Positions 1 to 7,004 of a stretch of 12,259 nucleotides of DNA are shown here, in pieces (position 1 is the stretch's first letter; the number at the start of each line of letters is the position of its first letter). The DNA lies in NCBI GenBank assembly GCA_017549325.1, contig JAFYVA010000021.1, positions 1-12,259 on the forward strand. Reading direction: 5' to 3'. This DNA is from Oscillospiraceae bacterium (GTDB lineage Bacteria; Bacillota_A; Clostridia; Oscillospirales; Oscillospiraceae). The notes under the pieces were generated by a model. It searched no databases. It had not been told where the DNA came from and saw nothing but the letters and a program-made list of their open reading frames with translations. The position numbers and the translations under genes are program-made.

Positions 1-476
1 ATGGGAGCCAGGCAGTTGGTGGTGCAGGAAGCATTGGACACGAAGGTCATGTCGGGAGTGTACTTCATGTGGTTCACGCCGAAGACGAACATGGGGGTGT
101 CGTCCTTGGAGGGAGCGCCCATGATGACGTGCTTGGCGCCTGCGTCGATGTGACCCTGGCACTTGTCCTTGCTCAGGTTCAGGCCGGTGCACTCGCAGAT
201 GATCTCGGCGCCCACGGAGCCCCAGGCGATGTCACCCACGTTCTTCTCGGCGAAGACGCGGATCTTCTTGCCGTCAACGATCAGGCAGTCACCCTCGTAG
301 GACACTTCTGCGGGGCACTTGCCGTGGACGGTGTCATAGCGCAGCATGTAGGCCATGTACTCGGGATCCATGAAGGGATCGTTGATGGCGACGACTTCTG
401 CGTCGGTGTGCTTCAGGGAGGCGCGGAGGACGAGACGGCCGATGCGGCCGAAACCGTTGATACCAATCTTAGTCAT
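1..476 (-). CDS. gapA: Glyceraldehyde-3-phosphate dehydrogenase, N-terminal part (cut by window edge)
   Basis: This gene encodes the cytosolic glycolytic enzyme that oxidises and phosphorylates glyceraldehyde-3-phosphate to 1,3-bisphosphoglycerate. The 158 visible residues begin [14 protein letters not shown], the Rossmann nucleotide-binding start of GAPDH. Asp33 in AINDPF is the residue that usually favours NAD over NADP. The catalytic loop [12 protein letters not shown] places the nucleophile at Cys151, right at the window edge. The segment is eukaryote-like type I GAPDH ([23 protein letters not shown]), as in bacterial GapA/GapC. The ATG is at 476-474, with a CTCCTT complement (AAGGAG) at 489-484, seven bases upstream. 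The C-terminal half is outside the window. It is divergent from the LacI-family gene, and LacI-type operator sequence lies in its leader, so repression by that neighbour is likely. A catabolic GapA role is preferred over gluconeogenic GapB because of Asp33, but that is inference. Confidence 0.97.
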   Translation of the reverse strand, partial: MTKIGINGFGRIGRLVLRASLKHTDAEVVAINDPFMDPEYMAYMLRYDTVHGKCPAEVSYEGDCLIVDGKKIRVFAEKNVGDIAWGSVGAEIICECTGLNLSKDKCQGHIDAGAKHVIMGAPSKDDTPMFVFGVNHMKYTPDMTFVSNASCTTNCLAP

Positions 477-491
477 AATAAAACTCCTTCT

Positions 492-504
492 CGCTCGTTG
501 AGCG
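492..504 (-). promoter_or_regulatory. Small stem-loop in the gapA leader, just upstream of the RBS
   Basis: CGCTC and GAGCG form a 5-bp stem with a 3-nt loop, ending three bases upstream of the AAGGAG ribosome binding site (484-489 on the minus strand). It could affect mRNA stability or ribosome access in a highly expressed gene. Nothing in the sequence proves function, and the stem is short. Confidence 0.35.
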
Positions 505-516
505 GTGAAAATATAA

Positions 517-540
517 AACCAAACGGTTGCGTAAACGTTT
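517..540. promoter_or_regulatory. LacI/PurR-family operator in the gapA leader
   Basis: The 20-mer AAACGGTTGCGTAAACGTTT (521-540) is an imperfect palindrome matching its reverse complement at 16 of 20 positions, centred on a CG as in LacI-family operators. Its core TTGCGTAA (527-534) resembles the TTGCGCAA found twice before the neighbouring repressor gene. Read at 517-532, AACCAAACGGTTGCGT also fits the PurR consensus ANGCAANCGNTTNCNT at all but one fixed position. It lies just downstream of the gapA -10, where a bound repressor would block initiation or early elongation. Which of the overlapping CG centres is used cannot be told from sequence. Confidence 0.65.
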
Positions 541-551
541 TTTAGCCGGAG

Positions 552-590
552 ATTATACTACCACACGGGGCGGAGTTTGGCAATTGTCAA
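552..590 (-). promoter_or_regulatory. gapA promoter region
   Basis: On the minus strand a perfect TATAAT lies at 557-552, giving a transcription start near 545 and a leader of about 70 nt. A perfect TTGACA lies at 590-585, but 27 bp separate the two hexamers, too far for one normal promoter. The position 17 bp from the -10 reads CCAAAC, a poor -35. The -10 assignment is reasonable; the -35 is unsettled. The palindrome TTTGGCAATTGTCAAA (576-591) overlaps the TTGACA. Confidence 0.55.
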
Positions 591-680
591 AACAGATAAC
601 AATGTTTGGCACATGTTGTGAAAAGTGATGTGAATTTAGGGAAAAACGGGGAATTATGGAGAAAAAAAGAGGAAAAACAC

Positions 681-709
681 TTGACGGAAAGCGGGGAAAC
701 GCCTATACT
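681..709 (+). promoter_or_regulatory. Promoter of the LacI-family gene
   Basis: TTGACG (681-686) and TATACT (704-709) are separated by exactly 17 bp, a near-consensus sigma-A-type promoter. The predicted start is near 716. This places both TTGCGCAA repeats within the first 45 transcribed bases, a roadblock position suited to autorepression. Confidence 0.8.
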
Positions 710-724
710 GGCGTTAAGCTAATT

Positions 725-761
725 GATTGCGCAAAAGGCTGACTTTAGATTGCGCAAAAGG
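725..761 (+). promoter_or_regulatory. Tandem operator-like repeats before the LacI-family gene
   Basis: GATTGCGCAAAAGG occurs exactly at 725-738 and again at 748-761, 23 bp apart, about two helical turns. Each contains the perfect palindrome TTGCGCAA centred on CG, as LacI-family proteins require. The second copy overlaps the AGGAAG ribosome binding site at 759-764. Spacing on one helix face suggests two bound dimers. Autoregulation is inferred from position and from the related TTGCGTAA in the divergent gapA leader. Confidence 0.7.
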
Positions 762-770
762 AAGTGTCTT

Positions 771-1784
771 ATGAAAGTAACCATCAGTGATGTTGCGCGC
801 CTGGCAGGCGTTTCTACCGCAACGGTTTCCCATACCATCAACAGCACCCGCTATGTGTCCGACGAGACCAAGGAGAAGGTCTACAAGGCCATCGCCGAAC
901 TGGGCTACACGCCGGATGCCTCCGCCCGCAGCTTCCGCACGGGCAAGAAAAAGACCGTGGGCTTCATCGTGCCGGATATCTCCAACAAGTTCTTCGGCAC
1001 CATGATCGAGTCTGTGGAGAATCACCTCTCTGCCCATGGCTACCACCTCATCATCTCCAACACCAAGGAGGATGCCGACCGCGAGGAGACCAACATCCGC
1101 CTGCTGACCGCCGGTCTGGTGGACGGCCTGCTGATCGCCAGTACCATGGAGGATTTTGCCCGTTTCGATAATCTGATCCCCGCCGGTTTCCCTGTGGTTC
1201 TGGTGGACCGCACCTTCGACACCAAGAAGTATTTCTCCATCACTGTGTCCAACTTCCAGCCTATTTACCGCAGCGTCTGCCGCCTTGCCGCCAAGGGCGC
1301 CAAGCGGGTGGGCATCGTGGGCGGTCTGCCCCGCCTGTCCTCCACCAAGGAGCGCATCTCCGCTTACCGTCAGGCTGTGGCGGACTCCGGGCTGGAGCAG
1401 GATGAGAACCTGATCCTCTACGGTGACTCCATGGAGAACAGCGTGCAGGCATGTCTGGACAAACTGCTGGCACAGAAGTGCGATGCCATCGTGGTCTGTC
1501 AGGGTCTGATGGCCTCCGAAACCGTCATCTATCTGCATCAGAAGGGCATCCAGCTGGTGAAGGACATCGATCTCGTCAGCTTCGTGGATTATGATTCCAA
1601 TCTGAACGATCTTTATTCCGGTCAGATGGACTGTATCGTCCAGCCGGTGGAGCAGCTGGGTCAGCTGGCCGGCGAGGAGATCCTTGCCCGCATCGAAAAG
1701 CCGGATGCTCCGGTGATGGAACGCACTCTTACCTCTGCCTACCACCCCTATGACGGCGGCTCTGCGTGGAGCAGTATGCGGTGA
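771..1784 (+). CDS. LacI/PurR-family transcriptional repressor
   Basis: A 337-residue one-domain-each LacI-family regulator. The N-terminal helix-turn-helix (about residues 4-23, TISDVARLAGVSTATVSHTI) closely resembles that of PurR. It is followed by the hinge (PDASARSFRTGKK) and a periplasmic-binding-protein-like effector domain starting at VGFIVPDISNKFFG and running to the C-terminus. Length is usual for the family. The hinge residue normally Leu (ARSL), which intercalates at the operator's central CG, is Phe55 here. The start chosen is ATG 771, with AGGAAG six bases upstream; an in-frame TTG at 723 would add 16 residues outside the conserved HTH start and lies within the operators. It is divergent from gapA and terminated before fumC. 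The effector is unknown; a sugar or glycolytic metabolite is only a guess from the gapA linkage. Confidence 0.95.
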   Translation: MKVTISDVARLAGVSTATVSHTINSTRYVSDETKEKVYKAIAELGYTPDASARSFRTGKKKTVGFIVPDISNKFFGTMIESVENHLSAHGYHLIISNTKEDADREETNIRLLTAGLVDGLLIASTMEDFARFDNLIPAGFPVVLVDRTFDTKKYFSITVSNFQPIYRSVCRLAAKGAKRVGIVGGLPRLSSTKERISAYRQAVADSGLEQDENLILYGDSMENSVQACLDKLLAQKCDAIVVCQGLMASETVIYLHQKGIQLVKDIDLVSFVDYDSNLNDLYSGQMDCIVQPVEQLGQLAGEEILARIEKPDAPVMERTLTSAYHPYDGGSAWSSMR

Positions 1785-1801
1785 TATACATTTAAACATG
1801 G

Positions 1802-1841
1802 AAGTTCCCCGTCTGTCCGTCGGCAGGCGGGGACTTTTTTT
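1802..1841 (+). terminator. Rho-independent terminator of the LacI-family gene
   Basis: AAGTTCCCCGTCTGTC pairs with GGCAGGCGGGGACTT through about 15 bp including a few G-U pairs, with a very short loop and a T run (1835-1841). It lies 17 bases after the stop codon and isolates the repressor from fumC. Confidence 0.9.
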
Positions 1842-1850
1842 CGCCCTGCC

Positions 1851-1890
1851 TTGACAAACGCCCGACGGAGGCCCATGATATACCTATAAT
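1851..1890 (+). promoter_or_regulatory. fumC promoter region
   Basis: Perfect TTGACA at 1851-1856 and perfect TATAAT at 1885-1890 lie 28 bp apart, too far for one standard promoter. TTGACA with CATGAT (1874-1879, 17-bp spacer, 4 of 6 match) is the best-spaced alternative. A fumC promoter must lie here because a strong terminator ends at 1841; the precise elements are ambiguous. Confidence 0.55.
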
Positions 1891-1902
1891 AATGAATGGA
1901 GT

Positions 1903-1933
1903 GCGGCGTTTGCCGCCTGAAGGCCGCAAGGCC
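1903..1933 (+). promoter_or_regulatory. Two tandem GC hairpins in the fumC leader
   Basis: GCGGC-GTTT-GCCGC (1903-1916) and GGCC-GCAA-GGCC (1922-1933) are two small stem-loops, the second capped by a GNRA tetraloop (GCAA). They end three bases before the AGGAAAGGA ribosome binding site (1936-1944). They may stabilise the 5' end or tune translation. No known riboswitch is recognised. Confidence 0.4.
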
Positions 1934-1953
1934 ATAGGAAAGGATGGATCCAA

Positions 1954-3312
1954 ATGGAATACCGCATCGAACACGATACCATGGGAGAGGTGGCTGTCCC
2001 TGCGGAGCATTACTGGGGCGCCCAGACCCAGCGCAGTATCGAAAATTTCAAGATCGGCGGCCAGCGCCAGCCGAAGGAGATCATCACCGCCTTTGCCTAC
2101 CTGAAGGAGGCCTGCGCCCGCGCCAACGCGGATGTGGGCAAGCTGACGGAGCAGCAGGCCGCCGCCATTGCTGCCGCCTGCGAAGAGATCCGATCCGGCA
2201 AGCGGGATGAGGAGTTCCCCCTCGTGGTGTGGCAGACCGGCAGCGGCACCCAGACCAATATGAATGTGAACGAGGTCATCGCCCATCTGACGGCGGAGAC
2301 GGGCGTGAAGCTTCATCCCAATGACCACGTGAACGCATCCCAGTCCAGCAACGATACCTTCCCCTCCGCCCTCCACATCGCGGCGGCATTGAGCGTTGCA
2401 AATGAGGTCATCCCCGCGGCGGAGCGGCTGGAGCAGGCCTTCGCCCGTCTGGAAAACGACTACCCCGACCTGATCCGTCTTGGCCGCACCCATCTGCAGG
2501 ACGCAACCCCCCTCCGCTTCGCGCAGGAGGTCTCCGGCTGGCGGGAACTGATCCGCGCCCCCATCCGCATGATGAAGCTGGCCCAGACGGAGCTGTGCCG
2601 GCTCGCCATCGGCGGCACCGCCGTGGGCACCGGCCTGAACGCCCCCAAGGGGTACGATGAGATGGTCTGCGCCTACCTGCGGGAGATGACGGGCCTGCCC
2701 TTCGTACCGGATGAGAACAAGTTCCACGGCCTGACTTCCAAGGATGCGCTGGTGTTTGCCCACGGCGCCCTGAAGGCTCTCGCCGCCAACCTGATGAAGA
2801 TCGCCAACGACATCCGCTGGCAGGCCAGCGGCCCCCGCTGCGGCATGGGCGAGCTGAACATCCCCGAGAACGAGCCGGGCAGCAGCATCATGCCCGGCAA
2901 GGTGAACCCCACCCAGTGTGAGGCTGTTACCATGGTGGCGGTGCAGGTCATGGGCAACGATACCGCCATCGGCATCGCCGCCAGCCAGGGCAATTTCCAG
3001 CTGAATGTGTTCCTGCCGGTGAGCGCCTATAACTTCCAGCTCTCTGCCCGTCTGCTGGCGGATGTGTGCGATTCCTTCCGTGTCAACTGCGTGGAGGGCA
3101 TGACCCCTAATGCCGAGCGCATGGAGCACAACCTGTATCACTCCCTCATGCTGGTGACCTGCCTGACGCCGAAGATCGGCTACGAGGCGGCGGCCAAGTG
3201 CGCCAAGAAGGCCCTGGCCGACGGCACCACCCTGAAGGAAGCTGTGCTGGCCCTGGGGCTGCTGACGGCGGAGGAGTTTGACGAGACTGTCCGTCCTGAG
3301 AAAATGGTGTAA
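1954..3312 (+). CDS. fumC: Fumarate hydratase, class II
   Basis: This 452-residue cytosolic enzyme reversibly hydrates fumarate to malate and works as a homotetramer of the aspartase/fumarase superfamily; the length is close to that of E. coli FumC. Visible motifs include WQTGSGTQTNMNVNE (near residues 93-107), ASQSSNDTFPSALH, and GRTHLQDATP with the conserved His at 180. The superfamily signature loop GSSIMPGKVNP (309-319) has its catalytic-base Ser at 311. GTQTNMNVNE and the C-terminal region point to fumarase rather than aspartase, though aspartase is the closest alternative. The ATG at 1954 has AGGAAAGGA nine bases upstream; another ATG at 1944 is out of frame. It appears monocistronic. 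Besides the TCA cycle, it could recycle the fumarate released by the ArgH encoded at the right edge; that link is inference. Confidence 0.96.
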   Translation: MEYRIEHDTMGEVAVPAEHYWGAQTQRSIENFKIGGQRQPKEIITAFAYLKEACARANADVGKLTEQQAAAIAAACEEIRSGKRDEEFPLVVWQTGSGTQTNMNVNEVIAHLTAETGVKLHPNDHVNASQSSNDTFPSALHIAAALSVANEVIPAAERLEQAFARLENDYPDLIRLGRTHLQDATPLRFAQEVSGWRELIRAPIRMMKLAQTELCRLAIGGTAVGTGLNAPKGYDEMVCAYLREMTGLPFVPDENKFHGLTSKDALVFAHGALKALAANLMKIANDIRWQASGPRCGMGELNIPENEPGSSIMPGKVNPTQCEAVTMVAVQVMGNDTAIGIAASQGNFQLNVFLPVSAYNFQLSARLLADVCDSFRVNCVEGMTPNAERMEHNLYHSLMLVTCLTPKIGYEAAAKCAKKALADGTTLKEAVLALGLLTAEEFDETVRPEKMV

Positions 3313-3352
3313 GAAGTTACAGGGGGGATAGGTGACAGAAAGGGCACGAGCC

Positions 3353-3376
3353 CCACATCTTGTGGATAACTTTTTT
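3353..3376 (+). terminator. Weak terminator-like hairpin after fumC
   Basis: CCACA-TCT-TGTGG forms a 5-bp stem followed after five bases by a run of six T (3371-3376). It is the only terminator-like structure between fumC and the next promoter and is much weaker than the others in the window. The stretch also contains TTATCCACA on the minus strand (3369-3361). Confidence 0.35.
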
Positions 3377-3453
3377 CCTTTGTGAGATTCGTCAAAAAAG
3401 AAAAGACAATTTTGTTGCACGATACAAAAATATTTGAAAGTCATCCTTCGAAA

Positions 3454-3487
3454 TGTAACCGTTCCTGTAACCGGTCCGTGCTAGAAT
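3454..3487 (+). promoter_or_regulatory. Activator-type promoter of the VWA surface protein gene
   Basis: An extended -10, TGCTAGAAT (3479-3487), lacks a good -35. In the -35 area there are direct repeats TGTAAC (3454-3459 and 3466-3471), 12 bp apart. The second repeat starts 13 bp before the TG of the extended -10. This resembles an OmpR-family response regulator site; the published WalR (YycF) consensus is TGTWAH-N5-TGTWAH, whereas the gap here is N6. The transcription start is expected near 3494, leaving a leader of about 70 nt. Confidence 0.65.
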
Positions 3488-3493
3488 AACCCC

Positions 3494-3519
3494 GTAAAAT
3501 ACAAGAGTAAGGATTTTAC
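3494..3519 (+). promoter_or_regulatory. Inverted repeat at the start of the VWA gene leader
   Basis: GTAAAAT (3494-3500) and ATTTTAC (3513-3519) are perfect inverted arms around a 12-nt loop, placed at the predicted transcription start. It could be an operator or a weak leader hairpin. The second surface-protein gene does not carry it. Confidence 0.4.
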
Positions 3520-3564
3520 TTGGCAATTGTGTGAAGAAAAAACCTCTGAAAGGGGAAGTGTGTG

Positions 3565-6500
3565 ATGAAAAAGAAGCTGCAGAAACTGTTTGCGATGCTG
3601 CTGGCGCTGAGTCTGGTGATGAGCCTGATGAGCGTGACCGCATTTGCAGAAGAGGAAGGCGCCGTCGTATCTGACGCGGCAAATGCCGAGCAGATCGTGG
3701 AGGTCGGCGGCACCAAGTACTATGATGCTGACGGCAAGGAGGTCACGGGCGTTACGGAGCTGTCTATGGACGGCGCCGTTGTGAGCCTGACCAAGAAGCT
3801 GGAAGGCACCGACGTGGAGAACGTCTTTGACATTACCCTCGAGGTGGAGACCGTGCTGAACATGGAGGAGCACCTGATCATTACCGAGACTCCTGATTCT
3901 GCGGTTGTTCTGACCATTGACCTGTCCGGCACCATGGCAAGATTTGACATGGACGGCAAGGATTACATCGACGTGGCAAAGGCCGCTGCTCTTGACTTTA
4001 TTGAAGAGTACCGTGATAGCGCCAAAATGCTGGATGAGGAATCCGGTGAGATGGTGATGAGCGGTGCCAAGCGTATGTTGGCCATCGCAGGTTTTGATAC
4101 CGACGCTGAAGTGAAACTCGGTTGGGTTGATATCGCAACGGATGAGGGCTATGCTTCTGCAAAGAGTGCGATTTCTAATCTGGCGGTAAAATACCACAAT
4201 AATAAGAGCTCCTGCGGCAATTATAGTGGTTATTACTGCAACTGCGTTTGCACCAACTTTGATGGCGGCGTGATCCTGACCAAGAATCTGCTGAAGCAGA
4301 AGTCTGATGAGATCGACAACTGCTTTGCCATCGTGCTGAGTGACGGTGCCGCTACCGTTACCGTCAGCGGTGACACCGATACCGTCGGCACCATCAAGAG
4401 TACCTTCTGGACCGGTCAGGGATATCAGAACAAGAATGCCGGCGGCGGCTGGACCCATCCTCAGGAAGTGGCCAATGCCTACTCCTACCTGACCAAGCTC
4501 AAGGCTGAAACCTGCACCTATAACGATGATGGCGATGAGGGCATTTTCCTGATCGGCATGGGTTCCGAAATGGGTTTCCCCGCATTCTTCGACGGCGTTT
4601 ACAAGTATGTCACCAACCACGGCGGCAGCCGACTGGATGTTGATGAGACTCTGGCAGAGTTCGCAGAGGTCTATCCCGAGATTCCTGTGGCTGCAGCAAA
4701 GAAGTGCAGCCACAGCGGAAAGCCTGACAACGCGAACGGCTGGTGCCTGGACTGCGTGCTGGATGCCGGCAACATTACCACCGATGATTGGCTGGACTCT
4801 CTGGCAGATGCCGTGGGCGGCACCTATGCTTCTGCAGGCGATGAAGATGCACTGGAGGAAGCCTTCGCCGACATCATGGAGGCAATCGGTACCGTTACCA
4901 CTCCCAAGGATATCAAGTCCAACGCCTGGACCGCCATTGACCCCATGGGTGCACAGTCCAAGGAGTGCATCGACTTCATCGACTTCCTGGCCAATGATGA
5001 TTCCGCCGTGTTTGCCGGCGGCAAGATCGACTGGGATCTGAAGGTAGCCGACTATGACTATGACGAGACCACCGGCGTCACCACCTATGCCCCTCTGAAG
5101 TATCAGGTCCGTCTGGAGACCGAGGCGGATGGCTTCGCGGAAGGCGCCGCCTACGACACCAACAAGAAGACCACCTTCACCTATCAGATCGTTGAGAACA
5201 ACGAGTTCGTGGATCGCGATCCCGTGGACTTCCCCATCCCCGTTGTTAAGGGCTATCTGGGCGAGTTCTCCTTCCTGAAGACCGACACCGCCGGCACTCC
5301 TCTGGCAGGTGCCAAGTTTGAGCTGGTTCACGATGCTGCCTGCGCCATCTGCGGCGGCGCCGATGTGGACACCATGAAGGCCACCTCCGGTGAGGACGGT
5401 TTGGTTACCTTCGAGAAGATCCCCTCCGGCCACACCTACACTCTGACCGAGACCAAGGCTCCCTCTGAGGAGTACGGTGCCGATGTGGGCGTTTACACCG
5501 TGGAAGTCGCCTACGGCGCCACCACCGTGAAGAACCCCGCTGGCGCGGTCATCATCGACGAGACCAACGACGGTTTCGCTGATGGTGCCATCGCCGAGGA
5601 GACCCTGTACAACTTCGAGAACAAGAAGCTGAACAAGCTGACCGTTACCAAGGCCGTGGTCATCGACAACAGCGAGTTCGACTCCACTTATGACGATGCC
5701 AGCGAGAAGATGGACGAAACTGCGGTGAGTGATTACTTCAACTCCCAGTCCTTCGAGTTCGTGGTCACCAACAGCGCCGGCGAGGAAGTCGCCACCTTCA
5801 AGCTGGGTCCCGACGGCAGAAAGACCATCGACAAGCTGCCCGCCGATACCTACACCGTTACCGAGACTACCGCTCCCTCTAAGGATCATTATCAGCTGAC
5901 CGTTTCCATCGACGATGTCGAGGAAGCCGACAAGGCTGCCTCCGTGGTTCTGGACGAGGCCGATGATGTGACCGTTGATGTCACCAATACCTATAAGTTC
6001 ATCTCCGCCAGCGTCACCGTGGACGTTGCCAAGAAGTGGGACGATGACAATGACCGTGACGGAATCCGTCCCGACGCTGTGATCTTCCAGCTGGCCGTGG
6101 GCGAGTACACCGAGACCGCTCAGGCTTCCGCTCCCGATTACGCAGTCGAGTTCATGTATTCCGCCCGCAAGCATCCCGGCACCCCCGTGGTGACCGAGAT
6201 CGGCTATGTGGTGGACGGCGTTGAGTATTTCGAAGCCATCCCCGGCTACACCGTTTCCGGTGAAGGCGAGGCCGCAAAGGTTGACGAGGAGTCCTATGAG
6301 ATCACTGTCACCAACACCCATGAGCCCGAGCTGATCGACCTCTATGTCGAGAAGACCTGGGATGAGACCTACAAGGACGAGAAGGGCTACATGGAGCCCG
6401 TCACCGTGACCCTGTGGATCGAGAACGGCGATCAGGATATCAAGGTTGCCGACGCTGTTCTGGGTGCCGTTGAGGAACCCGAGCAGGAAGAGGTCGAAGA

Positions 6501-6969
6501 GGGCGAGGCTGCTCTGACCGAGGAACCCGCTCCTGAAGAGGGTGGCGAGGATGAGTCTGATATCTGGAGCTGCACCTTCGAAAAGCTGTACCGCTACGCC
6601 GACGGTGAAGAGATCGTCTACTACGTGACCGAGGACTGTGAGGGCGACTGGATCTCCAACATCGTGGAGATCGAGGACGGCGAAGGCAAGATCCTGGGCT
6701 GGAGCATCGAGAACTCTATGGAGAAGAAGGATCCTCCTCCCAAGAAGGATCCCCCTCCCAAGAAGGAGAAGGTCACCATCGATGATGATACGCCTCCTCT
6801 GTCCGACATCAAGGACAACGATGTTCCTCTGGATGAACTGACCGACAACCCCATCCCCATGGTTCCCAAGACCGGCGACATCTCCGCCCTGTGGCTGGCT
6901 CTGAGCGCTCTGTCCGGCACCGGTTTGGCAGGCGTGAGCATCATCGGCCGCAAGAAGCGCGAGGATTGA
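3565..6969 (+). CDS. Sortase-anchored surface protein with VWA and SpaA/CnaB-like domains
   Basis: A predicted 1134-residue cell-wall adhesin. Residues 1-28 are a signal peptide (lysine-rich start, Leu-rich core, cut near AFA-EEE). A VWA domain spans about 108-345 with a metal site from Asp119-x-Ser121-x-Thr123, Thr230 and Asp260; Thr replaces the usual second Ser. Four SpaA/CnaB-like domains follow, with plausible Lys-Asn isopeptide pairs and an acidic helper: K572/E629/N686, K696/E767/N808, K823 or K824/E890/N917, and K930/E1023/N1050. Then come a KKDPPP linker, VPKTG at 1100-1104, a hydrophobic segment and the basic tail GRKKRED. The layout resembles pilus-tip adhesins (VWA plus isopeptide stalk), but no pilin or sortase is nearby, so a stand-alone adhesin is preferred. 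ATG 3565 was chosen over GTG 3562 because AGGGGA (3551-3556) is well spaced. The ligand is unknown. Confidence 0.9.
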   Translation: MKKKLQKLFAMLLALSLVMSLMSVTAFAEEEGAVVSDAANAEQIVEVGGTKYYDADGKEVTGVTELSMDGAVVSLTKKLEGTDVENVFDITLEVETVLNMEEHLIITETPDSAVVLTIDLSGTMARFDMDGKDYIDVAKAAALDFIEEYRDSAKMLDEESGEMVMSGAKRMLAIAGFDTDAEVKLGWVDIATDEGYASAKSAISNLAVKYHNNKSSCGNYSGYYCNCVCTNFDGGVILTKNLLKQKSDEIDNCFAIVLSDGAATVTVSGDTDTVGTIKSTFWTGQGYQNKNAGGGWTHPQEVANAYSYLTKLKAETCTYNDDGDEGIFLIGMGSEMGFPAFFDGVYKYVTNHGGSRLDVDETLAEFAEVYPEIPVAAAKKCSHSGKPDNANGWCLDCVLDAGNITTDDWLDSLADAVGGTYASAGDEDALEEAFADIMEAIGTVTTPKDIKSNAWTAIDPMGAQSKECIDFIDFLANDDSAVFAGGKIDWDLKVADYDYDETTGVTTYAPLKYQVRLETEADGFAEGAAYDTNKKTTFTYQIVENNEFVDRDPVDFPIPVVKGYLGEFSFLKTDTAGTPLAGAKFELVHDAACAICGGADVDTMKATSGEDGLVTFEKIPSGHTYTLTETKAPSEEYGADVGVYTVEVAYGATTVKNPAGAVIIDETNDGFADGAIAEETLYNFENKKLNKLTVTKAVVIDNSEFDSTYDDASEKMDETAVSDYFNSQSFEFVVTNSAGEEVATFKLGPDGRKTIDKLPADTYTVTETTAPSKDHYQLTVSIDDVEEADKAASVVLDEADDVTVDVTNTYKFISASVTVDVAKKWDDDNDRDGIRPDAVIFQLAVGEYTETAQASAPDYAVEFMYSARKHPGTPVVTEIGYVVDGVEYFEAIPGYTVSGEGEAAKVDEESYEITVTNTHEPELIDLYVEKTWDETYKDEKGYMEPVTVTLWIENGDQDIKVADAVLGAVEEPEQEEVEEGEAALTEEPAPEEGGEDESDIWSCTFEKLYRYADGEEIVYYVTEDCEGDWISNIVEIEDGEGKILGWSIENSMEKKDPPPKKDPPPKKEKVTIDDDTPPLSDIKDNDVPLDELTDNPIPMVPKTGDISALWLALSALSGTGLAGVSIIGRKKRED
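6730..6765 (+). repeat. Tandem repeat encoding a DPPPKK linker
   Basis: Two near-identical 18-base units encode DPPPKK-DPPPKK (residues 1056-1067) between the last CnaB-like domain and the sorting signal. Such Pro/Lys linkers typically span the peptidoglycan layer in wall-anchored proteins. Copy number could vary by slippage. Confidence 0.7.
6862..6966 (+). repeat. Sorting-signal segment duplicated at 9819-9926
   Basis: The 35 codons from VPKTG to the C-terminus match those at 9819-9926. The first 26 residues differ at one position (Ile or Met after VPKTGD), and the DNA is also closely similar. The sequence between the N-terminal signal peptide and this segment is unrelated in the two proteins, which points to duplication or recombination of the anchoring end. 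Confidence 0.8.
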
Positions 6970-7004
6970 TCCTCCGCTGCGGGTGACAAAATAAGTGAAA
7001 TTTG

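Larger units (their letters stand above)
3391..3564 (+). repeat. Upstream region paralogous to 7088-7259
   Basis: This 174-base stretch aligns by eye with the 172 bases before the second surface-protein gene. Both begin GTCAAAAAA, and shared blocks follow: TTTGAAAG, two TGTAAC sites, TGCTA at the -10, and AACCTCTGAAA near the ribosome binding site. The spacing of the promoter elements is identical. Lengths and order of blocks indicate a duplicated control region, although the sequence between blocks has diverged. Confidence 0.7.

Noticed and set aside
69..545. A 158-codon plus-strand frame over gapA
   Set aside because: It is the complement of the conserved gapA start and extends into the gapA promoter region.
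3308..3321. Palindrome TGTAAGAAGTTACA over the fumC stop codon
   Set aside because: A weak 5-bp AT-rich stem without a T tract; the TGTAA resemblance to the surface-gene repeats is probably chance.
3361..3369. Perfect DnaA box (TTATCCACA on the minus strand)
   Set aside because: A single 9-mer with no neighbouring boxes, AT-rich unwinding element or dnaA/dnaN genes; it doubles as the right arm of a small hairpin. Chance occurrence is the simplest reading.
714..3444. Long antisense open frames over the repressor and fumC
   Set aside because: Both sense genes are unmistakable families, and the antisense products are low-complexity shadows.
577..3530. Shared 11-mer TTGGCAATTGT in the gapA control region (577-587) and the VWA gene leader (3520-3530)
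   Set aside because: Several 11-mer coincidences are expected in a window of this size, and positions relative to promoters differ.
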